Source of the DNA: Serratia plymuthica NBRC 102599
GTDB lineage: Bacteria > Pseudomonadota > Gammaproteobacteria > Enterobacterales > Enterobacteriaceae
Direction: 5' to 3'
Length of the DNA: 64,000 nt
Assembly (NCBI RefSeq): GCF_001590925.1
Contig: NZ_BCTU01000002.1
Span: 1-64,000 of the forward strand
Of the stretch, positions 27,601 through 36,339 are shown in pieces (the stretch's first letter is position 1; each line of letters begins with the position of its first letter). Below the pieces are notes generated by a model. It was given only the letters and a program-made list of their open reading frames with translations, searched no databases and had not been told where the DNA came from. The translations under genes and the position numbers were made by a program.

Positions 27601-27904
27601 CGGCGCCGTTCGCTACCGGGCATGGCAACCCGCAGCCAGCCTGCATCCCACCATTGGCGTACACGCGCCGCTAACCGTGGAACTGGTGGATACCTGGATG
27701 CAACGTTCGCTGGGCGGCTGCCAATACCACGTCGCCCATCCGGGCGGACGCAGCCACGATACCCACCCGATCAATGCCTATGAGGCGGAGGGCCGCAGGC
27801 TGGCGCGTTTCTTGCAGATGGGTCATACGCCAGGAAAGTTAACCATCGAACCCCAGACGCGCAATCCGAACTTCCCGTTCACGCTCGATTTGCGCTGGAA
27901 ATAA
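24617..27904 (+). CDS. transglutaminase-like / DUF2126 putative amidoligase fusion
   Basis: The 1095-residue protein has two parts. The N-terminal part (about 1-290) has a bacterial transglutaminase N-domain (HVTEYRYDRRINLGPQVIRLRP) and a transglutaminase/protease core with a Cys180-His229-Asp245 triad (RSGSCRDSAWLL, DLHAWTEV, WIGLDPTSG). The rest matches DUF2126, listed as a putative amidoligase of glutamine-synthetase-like fold, with MGGEPTFVAVDDPD, FGQGKWYPGEQLPRW and the glycine-rich GRHTGTGGGNHMVMGGA. No signal peptide is seen, so it is cytoplasmic. It heads a three-gene operon with an ATP-grasp/alpha-E protein and another transglutaminase. Such clusters are known but their product is not; amide-bond formation is predicted. 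Confidence 0.9.
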   Translation: MAINIALNHVTEYRYDRRINLGPQVIRLRPAAHSRTSILAYSLKVTPENHFINWQQDPNGNYLARLVFPEKTDHFRVEVDMRVEMSVINPFDFFLEPQAEHIPFCYSEEQKIELAPYLHCQPMTPELESYLSSIPDEAQRSAEFLVAINQQLQQHIGYTIRMEPGVQTPEETLTLRSGSCRDSAWLLVQILRNLGLAARFVSGYLIQLTPDVKSLDGPSGPEEDFTDLHAWTEVYLPGAGWIGLDPTSGLFAGEGHIPLACTPEPSSAAPISGAIDECECEFEHLMAVARVDEVPRVTKPYSEEQWQAIDALGYRIDSDLQANGVHLTMGGEPTFVAVDDPDGDEWNTDALGPTKRLRAAELFQRMRERYAPAGLVHFGQGKWYPGEQLPRWSLNCFWRRDGEPLADPAMFADEREPSAVTAGQAADFLQRVAQYLEVSGQHIFPAYEDPLYYLWRERRLPDNVDPSDSRLEDPLERARLHKVFEQGLGAIIGHVLPLAREENQPWQSGSWFLRSEHCYLLPGDSPLGYRLPLDSQPWVHKSDYPYIHSADPHQSFPTLPAYRQLLQPHSSAADHAPPQPVTQRPEQKQSADWIARTALCAEPRNGILYLFMPPTRTLEDYLQVVEAIEATSLSLGIPVVLEGYEPPSDPRLTCFRITPDPGVIEVNIQPAASWGELVEQTTFLYDAARQSRLTTEKFMIDGRHTGTGGGNHMVMGGATPAESPFLRRPDVLRSLIGYWHNHPSLSYLFSGLFIGPTSQAPRIDEARNDSVYEMEIAFSRFPEAGEEAQPWLIDRLLRNLLIDSSGNTHRAEFCIDKLYSPDGPSGRLGLLELRAFEMPPHARMSLTQQLLLRALLARFWQQPYQPERLRRWGTELHDRFMLPHFVRQDFNDVLAELREFGYPFEATWFDAHFAFRFPQHGEFSADGVQVQIDHALEPWHVMGEEGASGGTVRYVDSSVERLQIRVTGFNDDRHQVTVNGRPVPLQPTGNVGEAVGAVRYRAWQPAASLHPTIGVHAPLTVELVDTWMQRSLGGCQYHVAHPGGRSHDTHPINAYEAEGRRLARFLQMGHTPGKLTIEPQTRNPNFPFTLDLRWK

Positions 27905-27985
27905 ACGTTCGATACAGGAAGGGCGCAAGTCGGTACCAGGAAGGTGCCGGCCTGCGCCGCAAGGGAGCTGCCGTCGCAAGGCCTC

Positions 27986-30502
27986 ATGGAAAACGGGAAC
28001 GCAATGCCTATGCCGCAATCACTATTTACCCGCTATCGCCACTCGCAAGCGCACTATGACGAGCTGTTTGCCGGCGAGGCAACCCTTCGCCCGCACTGGC
28101 AGCGTTTTGCCGCCGAGCTGGCCGCCTATCCGGACGAACAGCTGCAAAGCCGCCTCAACCACGTGGCGCGCCAGATTTTCGAAAACGGCGTCACCTATAA
28201 CGTCTACGCCGATCCGCAAGGGGTTAAACGCCCCTGGGAACTGGACCTGCTGCCACAAATTATCCCCCACGACGAATGGCAGCAGATAGAATCCGGCATT
28301 GCCCAGCGTGCAGAACTGATGAACCGTATTCTGGCCGACGTGTACGGCGAGCAGACCCTGCTGCGCGACGGCCTGCTGCCGCCTGCGCTGGTGCACGGGC
28401 ATGCCGGTTTTCTGCGCCCGGCGCACGGCATTCGCTGCCCGGGCAACGTTTATCTGCATCTGTACGCCGTCGATTTGGCCCGTTCCGCCGATGGCCGCTG
28501 GTGGGCGCTGGCCGATCGCGCCCAGGCCCCGTCCGGCGCCGGCTACGCGCTGGAAAACCGCACGGTGATTTCCCGCGCCTTCCCGGAACAGTTCCGGGAC
28601 CTGAAAGTACAGCGGCTGAATACCTTTTTCCGCACGCTGCAACAGAGCCTGCGCCACTGGGCACCGTTCGCCGCCGGTGATGGCGAAGCCCCGCACATCG
28701 TGGTGTTGACCCCTGGCCCTTACAATGAAACCTATTTCGAGCATGCCTATCTGGCGCGGCATCTGGGATTCCCGCTGGTGGAAGGCCAGGATCTGATGGT
28801 GTCCCAGGGGCGCGTCTGGCTGAAAACCCTGGACGGCCTGCAGCGCGTGCATGTGATTTTACGGCGGCAGGATGATGACTTCTGCGATCCGCTGGAGGCG
28901 CGCCCCGACTCTTCGCTGGGCATTCCGGGGCTGATCCAGGCGGCGCGAGAGGGCCAGGTGCTGATCGCCAATGCGCTCGGTTCCAGCCTGATTGAAACCG
29001 GCGCGCTGTACGGCTTTCTGCCAAACCTCAGCCAACAGACCCTCGGGCAACCGCTGCTGTTGCCTTCGGTCGCTTCCTGGTGGTGTGGGGAAAGCACCGC
29101 ACGGGAAACGGTGCTGGAAAACCTGCCTAACCTGATTGTCAAAGGCGCCTTCCCGCAGTTGCGCATCAGGACCTGCATCGCCGGCGATCTAAGCGCCACC
29201 GAGCTGGCTCAGCTAAAGGAACGCATCCGCGCGCGCCCTTACAACTATGTCGCCCAAGAGTTGATCGGCCTGTCGCAGGCGCCGGGTCTGTCCCCGCGCC
29301 CGCCCTACCAGTTGCAAAACCATGCCACCTGCTTGCGGGTATTCGCCGTCGCCACCCCGGACGGCTACCGGGTGATGCCCGGCGGCCTGACCCGCATCTC
29401 CGGCCCCAACAGCCGCCAGATCGTGACCATGCAGCAGGGCGGCGGCAGCAAGGATACCTGGGTGCTGGCACCGCCTTCCGCGCCACCGCCACGGCCCGGC
29501 GTGCTGAGGCAAGAGTTGCCGCCGACCGGCCACAGGCTGTCGACGCGGGTGATTGAAAACTTGTTCTGGCTGGGCCGCTATACCGAACGCTGCGACAACA
29601 TCGCTCGCCTGCTGCGTACCACCCTCACCCTGCGGCTCGACGAAGACGAAGGCAGCGAACAGCAACATAAAGCCGTGATGCAGCTTTGCCTGCACTACGG
29701 TCTGTTGCCGAACGACGAAGCCTCTCCGCTTGAAGAACTGGCGCCGCAACAGTTGAACACCCTGCTGCTGGAAGCGCTGTTCAACCCGGAAATTCCGCAG
29801 GGGTTTGCCGGCACCTTGCAGCAACTGCTGCGTATCGGTTTTCAGTTGCGTGAGCGGCTTTCGCTGGACAACTGGCATATCCTCAACCGGCTGGCCAAGG
29901 ATCTGGAACAGCGCCATCAGGCCCAGCGCTGGAACCTGGCGGAGGCGCTGGCGTTTCTCGATCAGGCGATCGGACATATGATGGCGCTCTCCGGTTTTGC
30001 GCTGGACGGCATGACGCGTGACGTGGGCTGGCGCTTCCTCAGTATTGGCCGTCGGCTGGAACGCCTGCAGCAGGTGACGCATATGCTGACGCTGGTGCTG
30101 GACGATGACGAAGTGCGCAACGCCGGGCTGGAATGGTGGCTGGAGTTGTGCGACAGCACCATCACCTACCGCTCCAGTTATCCGCAACGGCCGGAGCTGG
30201 TCACCGCCCTGCCGCTGTTGTTGACCAGTCAGGAGAATCCGCGCTCGGTGATGTTCCTGCTGAAGGGGCTGGTGGAGTACTTGAAAAAACTGACCGATCA
30301 GTTCGGGCCTTTTACCGATCAGACCATTTTCGATCTGCCGGAGAAAATTGCCGGCCTGGGTAACGCCGGGTTTGCCGGCGGCCTGCAACCCTTGTCAGAA
30401 TCGGTGTCGCAGTTGCAACTGGCGCTGGACCGGCTGTCCGATCAGATTGGCCTGCGCTTCTTCAACCATGGCCCCCACTACAGCACGGGAAACGACGAAT
30501 GA
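27986..30502 (+). CDS. circularly permuted ATP-grasp / alpha-E domain protein
   Basis: The product of about 838 residues carries a circularly permuted ATP-grasp domain (PRWELDLLPQIIP-like region KRPWELDLLPQII, HGHAGFLRP, LTPGPYNETYFEHAYLAR, RVWLKTLDG and NALGSSLIETGAL) and a C-terminal alpha-helical alpha-E domain with its ER motif (ENLFWLGRYTERCDNIARLL). ATP-grasp enzymes join a carboxylate to an amine through an acyl-phosphate. The start is uncertain: ATGs at 27986 and 28004 and an upstream frame to 27944 all have weak ribosome binding sites. It overlaps the next gene by four bases (ATGA). Substrate unknown; it probably acts with the two flanking proteins. Confidence 0.88.
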   Translation: MENGNAMPMPQSLFTRYRHSQAHYDELFAGEATLRPHWQRFAAELAAYPDEQLQSRLNHVARQIFENGVTYNVYADPQGVKRPWELDLLPQIIPHDEWQQIESGIAQRAELMNRILADVYGEQTLLRDGLLPPALVHGHAGFLRPAHGIRCPGNVYLHLYAVDLARSADGRWWALADRAQAPSGAGYALENRTVISRAFPEQFRDLKVQRLNTFFRTLQQSLRHWAPFAAGDGEAPHIVVLTPGPYNETYFEHAYLARHLGFPLVEGQDLMVSQGRVWLKTLDGLQRVHVILRRQDDDFCDPLEARPDSSLGIPGLIQAAREGQVLIANALGSSLIETGALYGFLPNLSQQTLGQPLLLPSVASWWCGESTARETVLENLPNLIVKGAFPQLRIRTCIAGDLSATELAQLKERIRARPYNYVAQELIGLSQAPGLSPRPPYQLQNHATCLRVFAVATPDGYRVMPGGLTRISGPNSRQIVTMQQGGGSKDTWVLAPPSAPPPRPGVLRQELPPTGHRLSTRVIENLFWLGRYTERCDNIARLLRTTLTLRLDEDEGSEQQHKAVMQLCLHYGLLPNDEASPLEELAPQQLNTLLLEALFNPEIPQGFAGTLQQLLRIGFQLRERLSLDNWHILNRLAKDLEQRHQAQRWNLAEALAFLDQAIGHMMALSGFALDGMTRDVGWRFLSIGRRLERLQQVTHMLTLVLDDDEVRNAGLEWWLELCDSTITYRSSYPQRPELVTALPLLLTSQENPRSVMFLLKGLVEYLKKLTDQFGPFTDQTIFDLPEKIAGLGNAGFAGGLQPLSESVSQLQLALDRLSDQIGLRFFNHGPHYSTGNDE

Positions 30503-31425
30503 GCCAGAGCCAAACTCAAACTGCCGGCCAATCTCTCACGCCCGCCGACGGAAGCCGCTATAGCGTCAGTCACGTGACCGAATACCAATACAGCCTGCCG
30601 GTGCCGCATTCGCGCCAGTTGCTGCGGCTGTCGCCGCGCAATCTGGCCTGGCAACAGTGCCACGCTTCGCGGATCCAGGTCGATCCGCAGCCCGATGAAT
30701 GGTTTGAACTGGACGATTTTTATGGCAACCACCTGGTGCAATTCGCTCTGCGAACCCCGCATACCCAACTGACCGTCCGGGTAGATTCGCAGGTGCTGGT
30801 CCTGCCGCACGCCGAACAGTGGGTGGCGGAAAACAGCCTGTCCTGGGAGCGGGTACGCCAACAGTTGGCCAACGGGGGAACCGAAGTGCTGGATCCCATT
30901 CAATACCTGTTTCCTTCCACTTTTATTCCCATCGATAACGCACTGAGCCACTACGCCCTGCCGAGCTTTACCCCGGAACGGCCTCTGCTGTCGGCGTTGC
31001 TGGATTTTACCGGGCGCATTTTCAACGACTTTACCTTTGATCCGACGGCCACCACCATCGCCACGCCGGTAGAAACCCTGTTGCAGGAGAAGAAAGGGGT
31101 TTGTCAGGACTTTGCTCACCTGCAAATTGCCTGCCTGCGTTCGCTGGGGTTGGCGGCACGCTATGTCAGCGGCTATATCCTCACGCAGCCGCCGCCGGGG
31201 GAGGAGCGAATGATTGGCGCCGATGCTTCTCACGCCTGGGTGTCGGTGTATTGTCCGCCCTATGGCTGGGTAGATATCGATCCGACCAACAATGTGTTGG
31301 CCGATACCCAGCACATTACCGTGGCCTGGGGCCGCGATTTCGGCGATGTCAGCCCGATGCACGGCATTATTTTTGGCGGGGGCGCTCACCAGTTGGACGT
31401 TCAGGTTACGGTGATGCCGCAATGA
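30499..31425 (+). CDS. transglutaminase-like cysteine peptidase
   Basis: The 308-residue cytoplasmic protein has the bacterial transglutaminase N-terminal domain (HVTEYQYSLPVPHSRQLLRL) and a transglutaminase core with probable triad Cys202 (KKGVCQDFAHL), His245 (ASHAWVSV) and Asp261 (VDIDPTNN). It is a shorter paralogue of the N-terminal part of the first cassette gene. In this family the fold can act as a peptidase, amidase or transamidase. It ends the three-gene operon. Its partners look like ligases, so it might remove or transfer the product they make; that is inference. Confidence 0.9.
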   Translation: MSQSQTQTAGQSLTPADGSRYSVSHVTEYQYSLPVPHSRQLLRLSPRNLAWQQCHASRIQVDPQPDEWFELDDFYGNHLVQFALRTPHTQLTVRVDSQVLVLPHAEQWVAENSLSWERVRQQLANGGTEVLDPIQYLFPSTFIPIDNALSHYALPSFTPERPLLSALLDFTGRIFNDFTFDPTATTIATPVETLLQEKKGVCQDFAHLQIACLRSLGLAARYVSGYILTQPPPGEERMIGADASHAWVSVYCPPYGWVDIDPTNNVLADTQHITVAWGRDFGDVSPMHGIIFGGGAHQLDVQVTVMPQ

Positions 31426-31463
31426 CAGCGGGCGCAGCATAGCCGCGCCCGTCAGGGAGAATA

Positions 31464-32153
31464 TTATCGAAAGGCGATCAAATCGCCACGTTTGCCAAAC
31501 AGCGCTTCATCCCAGTAGCGCTGAGGTACGTAGTAGTGCAATCGCTCGAGGGCATTATTCATCATGCCCTGATTGATGCCATGCCCGACGCCCTGCTCCA
31601 CGTCCAGCGTGAAATCCACGCCGATGGCCTGCAACCGTTCCGCCGCCGCTTTGGCGTGCTGCACGGCGATCACCGCATCCTCTTCGCCGTGGATCAAATG
31701 CACGACGCTTTCGCCGAAAGCTTGCTCCGGCAAGCTGGCAAAGCGCCCGCTGAAGGCCACCACGCGGCCGGCCAGTTTAGCTTCCGCTTTCAAGGCTTCC
31801 AGCGCCATGATCGATCCCTGAGAAAAACCGACCAACGCGGTCCCGGCGTAACCGACACCGCTCTGCTGTTGCCAGTAACGCACGGTTTCGACGAACTGCG
31901 GCATTACCTGTGCAATGCGCTCGGCGCGGTTCTCTTCGGTCACGCCCTGCACCGAGAACCATTGACGACCGTTGCCGTTATCGAAAGCCGCCGGGCCGCC
32001 GATACTGACGACCTGCGCCTGCGGGAAATCTTTGGCGAAGTAGCTGCCGATTTCGCCCATTGCCACCGGGTTATCGCCGACACCGTGAAACAGCAAGATC
32101 AGCTGTACCGCCGGTGTTGCCGGGCTTTGGACAACGAAATGCTCATGTTTCAT
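31464..32153 (-). CDS. ypfH: esterase YpfH (alpha/beta hydrolase)
   Basis: The 229-residue alpha/beta hydrolase of the phospholipase/carboxylesterase family has the nucleophile elbow GFSQGS, with catalytic Asp and His in HGEEDAVI and GVGHGIN. It corresponds to E. coli YpfH, an esterase. It converges with the transglutaminase gene across 38 bp and lies downstream of tmcA on the same strand. Confidence 0.92.
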   Translation of the reverse strand: MKHEHFVVQSPATPAVQLILLFHGVGDNPVAMGEIGSYFAKDFPQAQVVSIGGPAAFDNGNGRQWFSVQGVTEENRAERIAQVMPQFVETVRYWQQQSGVGYAGTALVGFSQGSIMALEALKAEAKLAGRVVAFSGRFASLPEQAFGESVVHLIHGEEDAVIAVQHAKAAAERLQAIGVDFTLDVEQGVGHGINQGMMNNALERLHYYVPQRYWDEALFGKRGDLIAFR

Positions 32154-32264
32154 GGTGACTCCTCGTCTTCATCAGATGTCGCCCGGAGGTGCCGGGCCGT
32201 TGGCGTCTACTATACGCCGCTGAGAAATCAGGAAAATCGGGTTTTATTGAACAACATTGTCGAT

Positions 32265-34283
32265 TTATTGCAATGACCGCGACTGCGCCCAGTTGCGCCA
32301 GCGCAGACAGTGTTGCTCATCCAGTTGTTCGAGCGCCTGCGCTGCCTCCAGCCGCCAGTGCCGCAGCAAGGCTTTTTGGCCGCTGAGACCAAACTGCGTC
32401 ACGCAGTCTGCCGTCGTCCTTTGCTGTTGCAGATGCCCGCGCAGCGCGGGCAGCGGCAGGCCGCTCGCCAGCAGCAAGCGTTGCAGCGCGCCCAGGCTGG
32501 CCTCCAGCGGCCGATGGGCGAAGGAAAATCCGGCCAGTTCACGCCAGTCATCCTCACTCAACTGCGTATCGCCGTCATCGCCGGTGATCTCCAGTTGCAG
32601 ATCAACCCGTTGCTGCAACCAGCGCCAATCGCGCGCCAGGTGCTTATGCGCCGCATGCCGCAGCGCTTCCCCCTGCTCGCTCAACGCCAGGATGGCCATG
32701 GCGGTATAGCAGCCGCTGCTGGCCTCCGTCTTGCTGCCGATACGCACCAGTTCAAAACCGCAGGATTGCCAAAAGCGCCACAGCGGTTCGGTGTAGCCAA
32801 AACTGACCGAAAGGAAATCCAGCCCCTGCGCCCGTTGGCGCTGCTGCTCGATCAGGCTGCGGGCAATGCCCTGTTGGCGCAAGGCAGGCAGCACCGCAAT
32901 GCGGGTAATGCGGCGCGAACGCAACGTCGGCGCCCACCACTGGCCGCCATGCGCCGCCAGCGACTGAGCCACCAGGTTACCGCGCGGCCGCCGTCGGCCA
33001 GCCCAAACCTCATGCGCCAGTTCGGCACTCAGCCCCCCTTCATCCACCAACCACAACGCGCCAACCACTTCTTCTTCCACCTGCGCCACGCCAAAGTGCA
33101 TGCCGGGTGCATCCATCAGCCGCCGTAGATCGAGCGGCGTGGTGCGGTAATGGGCGCTGCTCAGCAGAGCGTAAAAGCGCGCCAACCGTTGGGGATCGGC
33201 GCACAGCGCGCTCTGTTCGACCAGGCTGAAACTGGCGGCCTGCGCGGTCGCCCGCCATTCCGGTTGTTCATTGAACAACAGAGCATTATCTATCACCCGT
33301 TCCAACGCATCGCCTTCAGCCCAACGCATGGGGTGCTGTAAAGCTAATGGCCGGAACGAAGGCAACCCGGCGCAGAACTTCAGCAAAAACCCCCGGCCGG
33401 TGCCTTCATAGCCCTGTACCGTGGTAGTCAGCAATACACGAGGGAAATAACTGACCAACTGTTGCAACAGCGGGCCGGGAATAGCCGCCGCTTCATCCAC
33501 CAGCAACCAACCCACGTTGCTGACGTCATGCTCGCGGCAATGCGCCAGCAGCGCGTCCGGCGCCCAGAACTGCGCGCGCCCCTGAGCCCATTCGCCGGCG
33601 ACGTCGGTGGCGGCACGGCTCGGCCCGGTCATCCAGCAGGTGAGCGGCGTATTCGCCACCAACATGCCCGCCAGCGTCGACTTGCCGCGCCCACGTGCCG
33701 CGGTCAGCACCCAAACGCCCGCCGAGGCATTCAGCAGTTGCTCCAGTAGCCTTTGCTGTTCTGCAGTGGGGTGACCATCGGGTGCCTGCCAGGGCGGGCG
33801 CTCCGGCAATGCCGCCAACGCCAGCGCCTCACCCTGTCGCCAGAACGTGACTTCGCTGTCCGCCGCAAGATGGTGTTGCAGATGACGGATAAAATACGGG
33901 GTGGTGATAGGCTGCGGACAATCGCTCCAACGCAGGCTGTCGGCGTCCGGTTGCTGATGCCATTCACGCCAGGGCGGCGTCAGCAACAACAGCCAACTGC
34001 CGGCGCGCAGCGTGCCCGCCAGCGCCGCCAAGGCTTCAACATCCAGGCCCATTGTCGCGTCAAACACCGCATGCAGCCGCTCTTGGCCCAACAGGGCTCG
34101 CACCGCACCGCTCGCCAGAGGTTGCAAGCCGGTTGGCGGGTTTTCTCCCACCCACGGCCAGTCGCCCGGCAGGCTTGCAGCCAGCTGTTGCGCCTGTTGG
34201 CGGCACCATTGCGGCTCACCGCTGAGCACCAGCAGGCGTCTGATGCCCTGCTGCCGCATGAGTTGTTGCATTGCCTGTAGCAA
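32265..34283 (-). CDS. tmcA: tRNA(Met) cytidine acetyltransferase
   Basis: The 672-residue enzyme makes N4-acetylcytidine at the wobble position of elongator tRNA-Met, using acetyl-CoA and ATP. It has an N-terminal DUF1726-type domain ([12 protein letters not shown]), a RecD-like helicase core with Walker [14 protein letters not shown] and Walker [11 protein letters not shown], a GNAT domain ([21 protein letters not shown]) and a C-terminal tRNA-binding part. The best start is TTG at 34283, with AGGTGGG nine bases upstream; ATG codons at 34271 and 34259 are alternatives. A terminator hairpin for ypfJ ends right before its ribosome binding site. Confidence 0.95.
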   Translation of the reverse strand: MLQAMQQLMRQQGIRRLLVLSGEPQWCRQQAQQLAASLPGDWPWVGENPPTGLQPLASGAVRALLGQERLHAVFDATMGLDVEALAALAGTLRAGSWLLLLTPPWREWHQQPDADSLRWSDCPQPITTPYFIRHLQHHLAADSEVTFWRQGEALALAALPERPPWQAPDGHPTAEQQRLLEQLLNASAGVWVLTAARGRGKSTLAGMLVANTPLTCWMTGPSRAATDVAGEWAQGRAQFWAPDALLAHCREHDVSNVGWLLVDEAAAIPGPLLQQLVSYFPRVLLTTTVQGYEGTGRGFLLKFCAGLPSFRPLALQHPMRWAEGDALERVIDNALLFNEQPEWRATAQAASFSLVEQSALCADPQRLARFYALLSSAHYRTTPLDLRRLMDAPGMHFGVAQVEEEVVGALWLVDEGGLSAELAHEVWAGRRRPRGNLVAQSLAAHGGQWWAPTLRSRRITRIAVLPALRQQGIARSLIEQQRQRAQGLDFLSVSFGYTEPLWRFWQSCGFELVRIGSKTEASSGCYTAMAILALSEQGEALRHAAHKHLARDWRWLQQRVDLQLEITGDDGDTQLSEDDWRELAGFSFAHRPLEASLGALQRLLLASGLPLPALRGHLQQQRTTADCVTQFGLSGQKALLRHWRLEAAQALEQLDEQHCLRWRNWAQSRSLQ

Positions 34284-34299
34284 GGCTATGTTCCCACCT

Positions 34300-34326
34300 A
34301 AAAAAATGCCGGAGTCAGGCTCCGGC
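34300..34326 (-). terminator. terminator between ypfJ and tmcA
   Basis: On the minus strand GCCGGAG, a five-base loop and CTCCGGC form a stem followed by A and seven T. The T-run abuts the AGGTGGG ribosome binding site of tmcA, so tmcA needs read-through or a promoter inside ypfJ. Confidence 0.85.
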
Positions 34327-34334
34327 AGGGTATA

Positions 34335-35201
34335 TCAACGGGATGCGAAGGTGTTGCAGGTGTTCGGATCGCCGCTGTCGAAGCCCTGTTTAAACCAGGT
34401 GTAACGCTGTTGCGAGGTGCCGTGGGTGAAGCTGTCCGGTACTACGCGCCCCTGGCCCTGCTGCTGCAAACGGTCGTCACCGATCGCCTGTGCGGCGTTC
34501 AATGCCGCCTGCAAGTCACCCTCTTCCAGCATCTGCTGCTTCTCGGCATATTTGCCCCAAACGCCGGCAAAGCAGTCTGCTTGCAGTTCCATTTTTACCG
34601 ACAGGCGGTTCACTTCAACCTGGCTGGCGCCCTGTTGCATCTGACGCACTTTAGGCTCAATGCCCAGCAGGTTCTGCACGTGGTGGCCGACTTCGTGCGC
34701 CACCACATAGGCCTGCGCAAAGTCACCGCCGGCGCCCAGCTTGGTTTTCATATCCTGGTAGAACGACAGATCGATATACACCGTTTTATCGCCCGGGCAA
34801 TAGAATGGCCCCATCGCAGACTGGCCGGTGCCGCAGTTGGTGCGCGTCACGCCGCGATACATCACCAGTTTGGGCGGTTGATAGGTTTTGCCCATACGCT
34901 GGAAAACTTCTTTCCAGTTATCTTCGGTAGAAGCCAGCACTACCGAGGTAAACTTGGCCAACTCATCGTCTTTTGGACTGATGCTGGCGCTCTGTTGCTG
35001 AGTTTGCGGGCTAACGTCACCGCCGTTCAACAGCGGTGAGAGATCGATGCCGTAATAGCCGGCCACCAGCACCACCACCAGAATGACGATACCGCCTTTG
35101 CCGCCGATTGGCGCGCGAAAGCCCCCGCCGCCGCCCAGACCTGAAGACTCCCCGCGACGATCCTCAACATTGTCACTTTCCCGACGCCCTTGCCAACGCA
35201 T
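34335..35201 (-). CDS. ypfJ: neutral zinc metallopeptidase YpfJ
   Basis: The 288-residue protein has a cytoplasmic basic N terminus, one transmembrane helix ([17 protein letters not shown]) and a periplasmic zinc metallopeptidase domain with HEVGHHVQN as the HExxH site and [11 protein letters not shown] as the distal ligand region. It matches the YpfJ/KPN_02809 family. CNTFASR forms the C terminus. The substrate is not known. It is upstream of tmcA on the same strand and separated from it by a terminator. Confidence 0.93.
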   Translation of the reverse strand: MRWQGRRESDNVEDRRGESSGLGGGGGFRAPIGGKGGIVILVVVLVAGYYGIDLSPLLNGGDVSPQTQQQSASISPKDDELAKFTSVVLASTEDNWKEVFQRMGKTYQPPKLVMYRGVTRTNCGTGQSAMGPFYCPGDKTVYIDLSFYQDMKTKLGAGGDFAQAYVVAHEVGHHVQNLLGIEPKVRQMQQGASQVEVNRLSVKMELQADCFAGVWGKYAEKQQMLEEGDLQAALNAAQAIGDDRLQQQGQGRVVPDSFTHGTSQQRYTWFKQGFDSGDPNTCNTFASR

Positions 35202-35374
35202 AAGTAAACTCCAGATTAGGTTTTTAATAATCGTAGGAAACTAGCCCACTGATTGCCATTATAAATGGTTAACGAGGCGGGAAATGTAGAATTTTTCTGG
35301 AAATGCAGACGGAAGGGAAAATGGATAAATGACGGGGCGCTCCGGCAGGATAGCCCCGTATTGCGGGAGGACGC

Positions 35375-36088
35375 TTAGTCCAGTTTCACGCCAATGCGGC
35401 GCGCAACTTCTTCGTAGGCTTCAATCAGGCCACCCAGGTTCTGACGGAAACGGTCTTTGTCCATCTTGTCCAGGGTGTTTTTGTCCCACAGGCGGCTGCC
35501 GTCCGGCGAGAACTCATCGCCCAGCACCACTTCGCCGTTGAACAGACCGAACTCCAGCTTGAAGTCGACCAGGATCAGGCCCGCGTCGTCAAACAGCTTG
35601 CTCAGCACGTCGTTCGCTTTGTAGCTCAGCTCACGCATGCGCGCCAGATGCTCTTTGTTCACCCAGCCGAAAGTTTCGCAGTAGGATTCGTTGACCATCG
35701 GATCGTGCATCGCATCGTTTTTCAGGAACAGGTCGAACAGCGGCGGGTTCAGCACCAGGCCTTCTTCAATGCCCAAACGCTTCACCAGCGAACCGGCGGC
35801 GCGGTTGCGGATCACGCATTCGACCGGCACCATGTCGAGCTTCTTCACCAGCACTTCGTTGTCGGACAGCAGGCGTTCCATTTGCGTCGGAATGCCGGCT
35901 TCTTCCAGTTTGCTCATGATGAAATGGTTGAACTTGTTGTTTACCATGCCCTTGCGATCAAACTGCTCAATGCGCTGACCATCCAGTGCTGACGTATCGT
36001 TGCGGAACTCTAACACCAGCAGATCGGGGTTTTCGGTGGTGTAGACGGTTTTTGCCTTTCCGCGATACAACTCAGCTAGCTTTTGCAT
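35375..36088 (-). CDS. purC: SAICAR synthetase
   Basis: The 237-residue enzyme (phosphoribosylaminoimidazole-succinocarboxamide synthase) joins aspartate to CAIR in purine synthesis. It begins [20 protein letters not shown] and contains the ATP-binding [13 protein letters not shown] and substrate-binding [11 protein letters not shown] and [12 protein letters not shown] signatures. The ATG at 36088 follows GGAG; the longer frame to 36151 reads into an ERIC repeat. A PurR-like operator is at 36286-36301, with the ERIC element between it and the gene. Confidence 0.97.
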   Translation of the reverse strand: MQKLAELYRGKAKTVYTTENPDLLVLEFRNDTSALDGQRIEQFDRKGMVNNKFNHFIMSKLEEAGIPTQMERLLSDNEVLVKKLDMVPVECVIRNRAAGSLVKRLGIEEGLVLNPPLFDLFLKNDAMHDPMVNESYCETFGWVNKEHLARMRELSYKANDVLSKLFDDAGLILVDFKLEFGLFNGEVVLGDEFSPDGSRLWDKNTLDKMDKDRFRQNLGGLIEAYEEVARRIGVKLD

Positions 36089-36141
36089 CTTACATACTCC
36101 AATAAAGAATTGTTTTAAAAACGCTTCAACACACAGGTGTG

Positions 36142-36270
36142 ATATACCCAAAATAATTGGAGTTACAGCAAGGCGGCAAGGGCAGGAATCCCCGGGAGCT
36201 TACTCAAGTAAGTGACTGGGGTGAGTGCACGCAGCCAACACAGCTGTAGCTTCAAGAATGATGGGTATAT
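36142..36270. repeat. ERIC (IRU) repeat
   Basis: This 129-bp element has imperfect terminal inverted repeats (ATATACCCA at the left, TGGGTATAT at the right) and a core containing AAGTAAGTGACTGGGGTGAG, identical to 20 of 22 bases of the ERIC2 primer consensus region, and GGAGCTTACTCAAGTAAGT. Length and structure match full-size enterobacterial ERIC elements of about 126 bp. Transcribed, it would fold into a long hairpin in the purC leader. Confidence 0.93.
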
Positions 36271-36285
36271 TGTGCCAAACCTGGA

Positions 36286-36301
36286 ACGCAAACGATACCG
36301 T
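36286..36301. promoter_or_regulatory. PurR-like operator for purC
   Basis: ACGCAAACGATACCGT fits the PurR consensus ANGCAANCGNTTNCNT with one mismatch. It lies just upstream of the ERIC element on the purC side of the bamC terminator. A weak promoter can be drawn with its -10 (TATACC on the minus strand) at the ERIC boundary; that part is tentative. Confidence 0.55.
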
Positions 36302-36312
36302 GCCGACAAAAC

Positions 36313-36336
36313 AAAAAGGGGCCGCAGCCCCTTTTT
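36313..36336 (-). terminator. terminator of bamC
   Basis: AAAAAGGGGC and GCCCCTTTTT form a 10-bp perfect stem around CGCA, with A and T runs on both sides. It is four bases past the bamC stop codon and can act in both directions. Confidence 0.9.
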
Positions 36337-36339
36337 TAG

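Noticed and set aside
31426..31463. GC-rich inverted repeat between the cassette and ypfH considered as a terminator
   Set aside because: Stem is short (GGGCGC/GCGCCC) and no T-tract follows on either strand.
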